NCBI GenBank assembly: GCA_910591455.2
Contig: OU342804.1
Coordinates: forward strand, 18,010,133-18,074,132
DNA: 64,000 bases
Source of the DNA: Pholis gunnellus
Lineage: Eukaryota > Chordata > Actinopteri > Perciformes > Pholidae
Reading direction: 5' to 3'
Within the stretch, counting starts at the first letter, position 1. Each line of letters begins with the position of its first letter. The notes beneath the pieces are model-generated. The model was not told the DNA's origin and did not search any database. It saw nothing but the letters and a program-made list of their open reading frames with translations. This document shows positions 35,301 through 44,600 of this stretch, piece after piece. A program made the position numbers and the translations under genes.

Positions 35301-38300
35301 AACGAGTTCTATGTAACATTTCAAGAGAACCAGAATCTCACAAACACAAGGATACACGGAGCTCTTTAGGGGAAATGCTCTGTATTCTATTGAAAGGGCC
35401 GAGGAAGGAGAACGTCACAGGACTGGGTTTAGTGAGGTTTTCCAACGTTGGTCAGTAAATCTATAGTGTTGGGGGGGGGGGGGGGTATAGCTATTCCACA
35501 TACTTACCAAACAGTGGAATGCCTTTAAATGAATTTAAGGTTCTGCCAACACATGCCTTGGTTTAAAATCCTGACGTTAGAACTACAGTGTCTGCTTTTA
35601 AATCGCGGGTCATAAACAAATATATGATAAATAACGCAACGCTGATTCAAATGTCCAGCAAAACAGAAACCGCTATGCAAATATGCCAAACTAGTACAGT
35701 GGGTTGTGTTTTGGGCTGAATTGTGGGGAGAAGTGATGGCTTAATAATAAACATGAAGACGTAGAGCAACAAAGATAAATAAACATACATTTATTTATTG
35801 GATTTTAAGGGAATGGCTTATTTGTAGTGTGATTATGAAGTCTACATTCAGAGGCACAACTTCTCAATTAGAACAACACTAACATAATCACTTAACAATA
35901 AAATATTTAAAAACGCCTAATCTTTATATTTCCTTTATATACCAATGTCAATAAATTGACATGACGTTGTAAGTCACTGCAACGGGTGCTAATATCTGTG
36001 TACTATAGATGCACTCACAAGATAAATCGTCTTCGTACTTCCCGGATACTTGAGGTAATTACCCACCCGACAACTATCAGTCATAAATATGATTTCCATC
36101 AAGGATATAATATATCTCACAAAAAATAAAAAGGAGGGTAATCATGGGTTGCTTTCAAACCAATCCAAATAATAAATGTGTAACCTATAAGAAAAGTGTA
36201 CTGGCCTGACACGACACTAACATTAGGGTGTTTGAATCTAACCTAAATGACTCTCTGATACTCTGTAAGATCCTTAAAGGAAACATCTGGCTGTAGCAAC
36301 GCTTTGTTGGAGGGGAAGCTATGCTCGTGATGCTTTACCAGCACAAGTACAGCTAGTGCCGTCTGTAAGCTAGAATGCATTATTTAAAAAAAAAAAGGAC
36401 TGTTCCTGAGAAGCCTAGTCCATCCGGAAAAGGCAGCAATGCGTTCTTTCATTCCATAACATATGTATGTCCATTTCATTAAAGTTATAACAGCGGGCCT
36501 TTTCTCTTGCTCTGAGTAATCCGAGTGGATGAAGAGCGAAGAGGGGATAGAAGGAGCAGCTTCACCCGAGGGAGCAACCCCACAACAACAGACCACAACA
36601 AGCTCAACGTACAGCAACATACAACTCACAGCGTAGAGGTAATCATTATCCAGAACTACACAATGGACTTTAAACTAGAAGCTGAATCCTGATGCTTGAT
36701 ACTGCCGTGAAACTTTTGTGCAAACATTGTGTTTAACACTAAATTGCAGGAGTCGTCTGCAGAGGTGGAGGGCATCAGAAAGTGCACGTCACCGGGTTAG
36801 GAAAAAATGATTATGTGCAAAGGAAAATTAATCATCCTATCAGTTGCTTATTGCCTAACCGCAAAGCCTGCTGATTGCATCAAGGCAAATGGGTCACTGG
36901 TCGTATATATATATATATATATTCAGGAGTGGGGAGACATGTCTCAAGGAAAGAATGGGCCACACATTCAAAAATATTTGTTTATAAAATTACCCGAAAG
37001 AAATGACACAGGAGGCAATAAATTGACACGACAAGTGAATAAAAGGCTAATGCACTCCAATACCATTAAAATAGTTTTAATACTGTTGCAGACCAAACAT
37101 GCAACAAATGCACTTTTACCCCATTTAAATATGACGTAGAGAATATGTATTGTTTGAATCCTATGAACAATTTGCTGGAAAAGAAATGGTTAGAGCTAAT
37201 CTCCGCTTTGCTCGAGTCCAAAGGCACAATTCCCAATGAGTCTGGCTAGGGCCTAACAAACCAAAAGTGCTTTAAAAACTCACCCCACATCTATGTTTAT
37301 CACATGTGTTTCGTATTGTAGGAAGGTCGTAGGCAGGTAGATGCTTTAAACGGTCAGAATATCTGCAGACATTACTCTTAACCTTCAACAATAAACTTTA
37401 GCTAAAAAGAGTAGTCGGGCCTAGTGACTCAAAACAAGAATTGTGACTTTAAACTCAATTGAAGAATGAGACAGTTTGTTTGTGTGAAAATCACATTGTT
37501 GATCATGTTAGAAAACCCCCCAGCCATGCACACTAAAGAAAAGAAAAAAGTATTAACCTCGGCTTCAATGAATAGTTTCCAGAATCTGCCAGAACTTGGG
37601 AACTGGGTGACAAGTCGCTCATATGTCTTCCTTGCTTTATCTATGGGCTGGTTCTAAAGAAGGAGAATGCATTAACATTCCACACTACTAAAAGCAATCA
37701 CGTGGAAGAAAAATATCAAGTATTTTAACAATATATTACCCCCCCCCCCCACCCGTATTCCCAGTTTGCTTAACCCCAGGAATACAACTCTGTGTCACTA
37801 AACCTGTGCTTCTCGAATCAGAATGCTCCATGCGTCAAGGTCATATGGGTTTTCTTCCAACTTCTTCTCTGCCTTCTTCACCTTCTCTGGAATGTACTCT
37901 GCCGCAGCCTGCAAGACAACACAAGGGGCACAGGGAAAGAGGGTTATGTTACTGAACAGACTTGCGGTGGGCCGTAATGCCTATGGTGTGGTAATGACTG
38001 TAGTGGCTCGAGGAGGGTCAACATAACGCTAAATATTAGTATTATATTGGAGTGGGTTAGGTACTGATTAATGGGGCCCTATATTCTTGGCCACGCCCCT
38101 GCAGTGTGTGGAATGAACAAAAACCTCGCGGTTAATTTAGAGGTAACTCAAGTTACGAACACAGAAAACCCGGTTTCCCCTCATGTAGCTAGCGAATGGG
38201 CTTTATGTTGGGCACTACCGAGAAGCATCCACCACCGTGGAACCGTAACATGTACCACTAACGTTACCTGGAGGGAACGAAGAGTGAATATCAATTCAAA

Positions 38301-38596
38301 ATGCAGGTGATGATTAGCTAACTAGCGCGCTAACGTGGGACAATAAGTAGCGACAAGGCTACAAACGGCCAAGAGGCTAAAGTTAAAGCTTTACGAGAAA
38401 CCCTTGCCGCAATTGTGTAATACTTGCCAATACTGGCGTATACATATACTACAATGCATATGCACAAACACAGTTTACATGCTAACGTTATCAATGAATA
38501 GCATGCAAGCTAAATTATATTGTAACGTGTTAGCAAGGGTTAGCTTGCAAGTAACGGTAGCTACGTTACCTGGTCGGCTGCTCCCTCGGCGGACAT
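28772..38596 (-). CDS. cstf3: CSTF3 (CstF-77), cleavage stimulation factor subunit 3 (complete, 20 coding exons)
   Basis: Scaffold of the CstF complex, which binds GU-rich elements and promotes pre-mRNA 3' cleavage; it dimerises and holds CSTF1 and CSTF2. Exons in order: 38596-38570, 37908-37804, 37653-37558, 33402-33370, 32604-32507, 32413-32347, 32231-32197, 32103-31977, 31868-31791, 31691-31529, 31269-31160, 31044-30928, 30838-30620, 30539-30437, 30223-30154, 30056-29861, 29758-29608, 29494-29400, 29277-29217, 28971-28772. Every phase closes, giving 716 residues (human 717). The start MSAEGAADQ and end HDIYRARQQKRIR match the family. HAT (half-a-TPR) repeats fill about residues 20-550 (for example WSILIREAQ, FWKLFIEAE, LWRDYSKYEE, WYEAAQYLEQ, IWARFLAFE). 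A Pro-rich 'monkeytail' (PGLHPVPGGVFPVPP, about 600-630) is the CSTF2-binding region. The acidic tail is SDEEDDKG. Introns 2 and 3 have weak donors. Confidence 0.96.
31356..31367 (-). promoter_or_regulatory. CTCF-like motif in CSTF3 intron
   Basis: On the minus strand this reads CACTAGAGGGCG, close to the CTCF core CCASYAGRKGGC. Same orientation as the motif at 28222-28235. Confidence 0.4.
32286..32327 (+). repeat. (CA)n microsatellite in CSTF3 intron
   Basis: About 20 CA units between two short CSTF3 introns' exons (32231 and 32347). On the transcribed strand this is (TG)n, 20 bases downstream of the donor at 32346. Confidence 0.93.
32605..33369 (-). other. CSTF3 intron 4
   Basis: 765 bp with a 14-base poly-G run (32740-32753 on the plus strand) and AT-rich sequence. 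The acceptor at 32605-32606 (CTGTAG) is followed 9 bases later by a second in-frame acceptor (TTTCAG). Confidence 0.75.
33403..37557 (-). other. cstf3: CSTF3 intron 3, long, with weak donor and in-frame read-through
   Basis: At 4.15 kb this is by far the largest CSTF3 intron. Its donor is GAG|GTTAAT instead of GTAAGT. If unspliced, the reading frame continues from 37557 for 42 codons to a TGA at about 37431-37429. That would make a protein of roughly 118 residues carrying only the first HAT segments. A minus-strand ATTAAA lies at 37076-37081. This corresponds to the intron that in mammals carries the CstF-77 intronic poly(A) site. It also holds poly-G at 35471-35485 and a short TA repeat near 36903-36921; nothing else recognised. 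Confidence 0.65.
37076..37081 (-). terminator. Candidate intronic poly(A) signal in CSTF3 intron 3
   Basis: Minus-strand ATTAAA about 475 bases into intron 3 and about 350 bases after the read-through stop. A TTGGAGTG segment follows about 20 bases downstream. It is a common hexamer variant in AT-rich sequence, so it could be chance. Confidence 0.25.
37909..38569 (-). other. CSTF3 intron 1
   Basis: 661 bp beginning GTAACG. It is rich in CTAGC/TAACGTTA motifs (exact TAACGTTA at 38259-38266 and 38483-38490). No exon seen. Confidence 0.7.
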
Positions 38597-38830
38597 GGCT
38601 GGAAGAGTAATCTAGGTGAGAAATGTTACACCAGTTGGAATAACGCTAAAATAATAACGTGATGGCAACCTTAAAACGACTAAATAATCGGCATAGCTTC
38701 GAAGTGTCGATCACATTGCCCTCAAGCAACTAGCTGCTCGATTTGCTAGCCGATATTCTCAAAATGGCGTGAAACTTGTGTTCCGCTGCGCGAGCTCCAG
38801 GAGGAGCGACAACAATAGCACTTCCGGTGC
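38597..38830 (-). promoter_or_regulatory. cstf3: CSTF3 promoter and 5' untranslated region
   Basis: CpG-containing block immediately upstream of the ATG on the minus strand. It has a YY1-like ACGCCATTTTG (38761-38771 read on the minus strand) and an ETS-type ACCGGAAGTG (38819-38828, minus strand). Both are common at TATA-less housekeeping promoters. I could not place the exact transcription start. Confidence 0.6.
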
Positions 38831-39017
38831 GAATCCTTTTAACAAAATAAAACACCACCGTCCACAATATTTAACCTGACTAAAACACACACGGAATGTG
38901 TAATGTGACTGCGCAAATATAATGTTGCAATATAATCGAACATATCACCACATTTTTTATGGGAGTCAAAAGGCAGGAGCGTATTGAGGCCCATTGAGTA
39001 TTAACCGATGGATTGCC

Positions 39018-39076
39018 TCTTACAAATACTAATACATTTTATTTGTATAGCGCTTTAAAAGATACTCAAAGACGCA
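39018..39076 (+). mobile_element. Fragment of a dispersed fish repeat
   Basis: ACATTTTATTTGTATAGCGC followed by TTTAAAAGATACTCAAAGACGC resembles a widespread fish repeat segment ('tttatttatatagcgcctttcaaggcacccaaagtcgc'). It is short, truncated and non-coding. Confidence 0.45.
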
Positions 39077-39521
39077 ATCAGATGATGCATCATTTTGATA
39101 GCCTCAAATGGAGATTTGAAAATATATAAATTGTATTGGAAGCAGGGGATATACAGGCTGTGCCCTCTGTGTTCTATTGTTTATTATATGTGTAGCATTT
39201 ATTTGTCTTATGCTCATTTTACTCAAAGATAAAGATGTAACATTGTACTGTCTGTTTATGCATGTCAAGCACGTGCATTCAAGTGACTCATGACACTCGA
39301 AACCAAGTTTCTAATTTTGGCCGATAGGCGGCTTCTGGCAGTGGCCAATATAGACCTTTGTATTTTTATTGTATTATCCGTGAGGTTCATGTTATGAATC
39401 TCAAACTTTATATGAAAGACTATACACAGTTTTGTAAAAGTGAATAAAAACACAAAAGTTCTATCAGCAATAACACAACAAAAGCTCGTTTTGTACTACA
39501 TGGTGCTGGTAACCTCACTAA

Positions 39522-39534
39522 CCACTAGGGGGCG
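39522..39534 (+). promoter_or_regulatory. CTCF-like motif
   Basis: CCACTAGGGGGCG is a full match to the CTCF core (CCASYAGRKGGC plus G), on the plus strand about 0.7 kb upstream of CSTF3 and 1.8 kb upstream of HIPK3. Confidence 0.55.
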
Positions 39535-40739
39535 ACAAATGAACACCCCCGCAACGAGAGCGCGCGCTTGTGTGCATCTAAAACAGACCAGAGCAGAAGA
39601 CCGTAGAGCAGTTACCTGATCACAAGCAAACAAGTGTCTTTTCTCCCTCAAACAAGAAAATATGTGTATAATTACATGTACAATAGTAGTACTGTGACAT
39701 AACATTGTGCCGCCTTTTCTTTTTCTAATAAATGTGTTTTTACACTTTTCTGTGATTTTTTGGGGGGGACAAAACACCCATCAAAATGGGTTTTGAGTTA
39801 AATTAGGAATACGCATGTCCTGACAAGATCATTGGTTAGTGTGGCCTTGTTAATGCCGTTTTTTAGGTCACTGTTAATTCGGTCTTTTTTTGACACAGTC
39901 TAGATTTGATGGTAAACCATGCGCTCCTGACTTGGTTAAGCCTGGGAGGGACAACATAGGAAGCACTCCAGGAAGCACACTTGCGTCCTCCATGAGAAGC
40001 TAAAAGGATATAAAAGGGTTTATAGCCTATGCCTGGGCTATTACCCAGCTGTGTTTACTCATGATGCACCCGTTTAGACAATAGGTGTTTACACCTGCTT
40101 TCCAGCTGACCAGGCCTGGTTGTCTGTAATTGGGGTGGGGGACTGGGAAAACAATAGCATTTTGGTGGATTAGATTACAGCGAGTCTTCTCAGACATTGG
40201 GGGTTTATGAGCAGCTTTCTCAGCTGGGTGCCTCCTGACTGTCTGAGCAGCAGATTTCAGCTTGTGCTCCCCCACCAATTTCCTTAAGCACACTCTGCTG
40301 TTGACACATTGCTAAAGAAGAGAGAAAATTAAGTATTTTGGTTTATTATCATAAAGTTCTTCCATGGCATTTTCAAAGATCAAATGTTAAGCACATCTCA
40401 AATGCTTACCAATGGATTCACCCTCCAGATCAGATCTTTTGTATGTTGAGCAATCAGTTATCAACTCCTCACTTATGTATATACCTGTAAAATAAAATAT
40501 GCAGTTTTGCATTCAGTTGGCCCCCTTACTGCTCATTGTCATTGCCTTATTCTATATACAACCTTATCTATATTCTAATACAGAACTTTGACGTTTTGTT
40601 TATTAAGGAGACTATCTGGAGGATGTAATTGTCTTTTTTTCCCGATCAGCTTTCAGGGGTATAACCTAAACGAAGAAAACAAAACACAGACTTATAACTT
40701 TAATATGTTTTATTCACAAGTCAAATCACTGCAATAAGA

Positions 40740-41029
40740 CTTTACAATAAATCACCTCTGGCAAAATCATTCAAACCACTATACCACCGCTACACTGGTG
40801 TTTGTTTTGTTTGGTTAAATCTTTGCACTACTATTTGGTTGGTTAATTTAATATTATTCTATTTCATTGTATCATATTGTGCATTTTATATCTAATATTT
40901 TACTCTGTTATTGTTATTGTATATATTGTGCATTTGATATTTGCATTTGATATTTCTTACTAATTTGTATTTACCTGTACCATAATTGCTGCTGTAGCGA
41001 AAAAATGTCCCCTTGCGGGATTAATACAG

Positions 41030-41033
<4 letters not shown>
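40740..41033 (+). mobile_element. Truncated retroelement tail
   Basis: T-rich sequence with repeated 'attgtgcatttgatat' phrases, ending in GTCCCCTTGCGGGATTAATA followed directly by a microsatellite. Fish LINE-like elements typically end with a 'cccc-tgcgggattaataaag' tail plus a simple repeat. No reverse-transcriptase coding sequence remains. Related, in opposite orientation, to 3578-3720. Confidence 0.5.

Positions 41034-41102
<69 letters not shown>
41034..41102 (+). repeat. (TC)n microsatellite
   Basis: About 34 uninterrupted TC units immediately after the retroelement tail, then ATCTA. It probably grew from the element's terminal simple repeat. Confidence 0.95.
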
Positions 41103-41105
<3 letters not shown>

Positions 41106-41339
41106 CCCTCTGACACTGCAGTCTACGCCTTTATTTCTGTCATCCTTTTAAACAAACACATATATTAACATTTCACAAAGACTTTAGGTATACACCATTT
41201 GTATATGTGTGTAGGCATACAAGCTTCATGTAAATCCTAGATCTTTGTGAATGTATTGGCTCGCTGATTGATTACTCTGGTCTGACCAATGCCGTCAGTT
41301 CACAAACATTTGCCTGGTTTGGTACTAGAGAGAAAAGGG

Positions 41340-41679
41340 ACATGTTAGAAGCAGTCAGGGCCGCGGAGCAGCACGTCTAGACGGGGTAACGGACCCCCCT
41401 TTTTAGAGATGGGCCACTTCGCCCAAAGAGGAAGAAGACGACTGTGAACTGTGTAACTACAACCTGGACTCGGTGTGGTGTTTCTGGACGCTCAAATGCA
41501 AGAGTTATTTATTGTTTAAAAATGTGGGAGATGGTGGCGTTACCGAGAGCGAGCTCTCCCTTCCTGTCGTCTAGGACAAGATGGCAGCAATGCAGGCGAA
41601 CTGTGCATGTTATGGATTTATAAATCCATACCATGTTCAGAGAAGCCCTGGATTATACTTATAGTGACTCTATGTGAAG
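41340..41679 (+). other. hipk3: Candidate non-coding first exon and promoter of HIPK3
   Basis: CpG-containing block ending in GTGAAG|GTGAGTGG, a strong donor. It lies 6.7 kb before the HIPK3 coding exon, whose acceptor is two bases before its ATG, so at least one upstream non-coding exon is required. It includes a YY1-like CAAGATGGCAGC (41576-41587) and a 27-codon upstream ORF. The left boundary and exon assignment are inferred. Confidence 0.5.
41581..41664 (+). CDS. Upstream ORF in the candidate HIPK3 leader (27 codons)
   Basis: ATG GCA GCA ATG ... TAG, complete inside the candidate first exon, 15 bases before its donor. The ATG is embedded in the YY1-like CAAGATGGC. The peptide (starts MAAMQANCACYGF) is unknown to me. 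It would act only as a translational control element, if transcribed and translated at all. Confidence 0.3.
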   Translation: MAAMQANCACYGFINPYHVQRSPGLYL

Positions 41680-44600
41680 GTGAGTGGTGGAGAGAAGGCC
41701 GTCAATGGTGATACTTCTTTATCTCAACCTTTTAGTTTGAATGTGACGTAATACAAAGTCATAACTTGGCTACAAACTTAGCTAGCAAGCCTTTTGCTGT
41801 ATACGGATTTGAACGTAGCTGTAGCTCTGTCAGCACTTTGGGTAATTAACGTACTAGTGGTGAATTTATTTTAATATCGTCCTGACAACCAGCGGTAGCG
41901 ATGCCGTTGTTGGTAATTATTAACGTGACACCGTTGTTTGTTATTCCAGTGTTGTCACAGCGACCCGTTGATGTTCTACTTGACATGTTGCGTTAAACTT
42001 GTGAGTGTTGTGTTAACGTTACTTAATACGCGTTGTGTTAGCTTCCAGTTGACCTAGCAAAACATTGCAACAATCATAATTATAGCTAGCAAAAGATTAG
42101 ATTGACCTTTTTTTATATTTTCAGAATAACACATGCTGGATTCTACTGTCTAAATGTGTATGTATTTAGTAATGTCACCTGTTACTAAATTAACCTTAAC
42201 TTGTAATCATAATGGAAGCGCAATTGTAAAGTAGTAGCTATATAGCTGTTATATGTCTTTATCGCCGTTAACGCGAGACTATAACGTGTCTAAACTGCGT
42301 ACTAAATCTAACGTTAGTAAGCTAACGTTAGATTAGCTAGCTAGTTCTCTTGCGAGCCTCTTTCAAGGTTTGTGTCCGTTGATATTGTCAAGTATTTCGG
42401 TCCTTCATGTCCAGGTAATCATTCTAAACGAGGTTGTAATAACCTACTTGATGCTTTACCACAATGCAGTTGGTGGTTCCGTGTTAAAGAAGGGGTAGAG
42501 GGTAATAGTTGAGCTCCTATATGAGGGTGTGTACAACAAAACCACCCACCAGCAAAACAAAATCACCCTATATTGTTTGCACTTACAGTCATTTTGTGGC
42601 ATGAAACCATCACTTTGACTTCCTGGTCCAATGAAACTTGTGTCTTTTTTTTGTAAAATGGTTAAACTGGAAACTGAAAATCAAGACCTACAACGTTAGA
42701 GCTAAAATGCATGTCTGGCTTGTGCGACAATAGCGCTAGTATTTCTTATTTAGTTTCACTGAAACTAAGGAATGACATATTGTAGATAATTGTTTTGGCT
42801 TCCTATATTAAGCTGAACATTTTGGCAAGTTGGGCCTATGCAGCAGACATGGCTGCTTAGTTTGGTCCACATAGTACAGAGGCTGATGTGGCTGCCCATT
42901 TTTGTAGTTTCTGTTCTTGTTACCGAATCAAAGATAACTGCTGTTTTACTTGTAATTCTTTTGATTCTACAGAACACTACTCTCATACAAATAGTATGAA
43001 GTTACACAATAACATTACATGTCAGAGTAGAGTGTATGTGAGTAGAGATGATCGGGTAATACTGTAAACCTTTTTTAAAGAACACCATGAGTACAGCGAG
43101 GCTGCAGCACTGTTCGTGTGGTTCCCCTTTGCTTACACACTCCTGTCTGTTGTACTCGTTTCACATTTGTTAGCTTATCAGTAGCACGGACTCAGCAGCG
43201 TTGTGGGTGGTAATGATACCAGTAATGCCAGAAGGCAGTCAGCACAACGTGGCCAGTAAATACATGTGTAAACGGTGTTTTCCCAAACAAGAATTTGTGT
43301 TAGTGTGTAATGTCGTTTGTTAACAGGGGCGGGGAGGCAATACGACTTGGGATCATGTTTGCAGCAGGCTATCAGTATTACATTGTGGCCAACTTCATGA
43401 CTGGTTTCCAAGTGATGTCATCTTTTAGATGTACATGCAGATATGAGGCAGTAAACAAAACGGAATGATTGAATGTTTATGGGAAGAGCACTGTGACGAA
43501 GAGGATGTTGTGCATAACTTGCATGAGTCACACAAGTGATGGGTGGAAAACATCCAATATCCCAAAGAAGTAAACATCTATTCCAGCACACGGAGCGTAA
43601 TTACTTGTATGCATTGAGCAATCCGGTCAGAGCCCAGGATGTTAATGACATGGTGGATGCTTTTGTGTGGAAAAACTGTAAAATGGCTCACTCTGCCGCT
43701 GTGGTCATTGCTTATTCAATTCTGATTTAAGTGTAACAGTTTGTGGCGCTCTATGATCCATTCTTTGCTGATCAATTTGAGTGCTTGTTGGGGCGTCTAG
43801 TATTTCAGCGTGTGCAGCATGGTGACAGCTGTTGATATATGTTTGGTATAGGTGATCGACAGGTGGCTTTGAATGCAGAATACATTACTTGGTACACATC
43901 TGAAATGAGGTTTTACAATGTACATCTGGCATACATCTAGTGTCTTCTCCTGTTTTCCCCACAGAAAGCAGAAATGACTGGTACTATATATTTAGTGTAA
44001 TAGTCAACTGCAATGCAAATTGTCTACAGGGAGAATACTTTGAAATGACAGTCATACGTTCGCAGAGGAAATACCTTGTGGTCACATGTTTCCGAATATA
44101 AAAGGCCTTTTATATCTAAAGGGCATAGAAGATCATGTTCACGAGACACAGGCAAAGCACCACAGTGTGTACTGTTGGGGATGTGGCGCTGTGAGTTAAG
44201 GGAGCAACCTCAGCCTGACAATCAAGGGATCGCAACAGCAGGAAGCGAAGAGGGACTTCTTTTGTTTCCACTGTCTCAGTCTGCATTCGGTACCACGATC
44301 TGAACAGCAGCTAAGAAGACCGCATTGCATTATTTCTCGAACAACCAAACGTGTTCTGGGTCACGTTACAAATACAATCACGAGTAGCCAAATCATGTTC
44401 TTTATATGCTAGTGCATCCAACAAGACCCAACAAGTAATTCAGTGTGTCTGGATATAACAGTGTTTGCTCTTTCTTTGCTGGTATTAACATAATGGGTGA
44501 CCTTGTGTTACTGTACATATTGACCAAGATTAGTGCTGGTTGTGAACTAGAGAACAGAGAACCACAAAGTCATTGAAATGAACTGATAATGAATTAGGTT

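Larger units (their letters stand above)
38831..41340. other. Intergenic region between the CSTF3 and HIPK3 promoters
   Basis: About 2.5 kb between two divergently transcribed genes. It contains a dispersed repeat fragment (39018-39076), a CTCF-like motif (39522-39534), a retroelement tail (40740-41033) and a (TC)n tract (41034-41102). No supported gene; the 88- and 93-codon ORFs have no recognisable features. Confidence 0.6.

Noticed and set aside
37558..37803. The weak donor GTTTAG of CSTF3 intron 2 as another regulatory intron
   Set aside because: The intron is only 150 bp and would be spliced by intron definition. A weak donor alone is not enough to propose retention.
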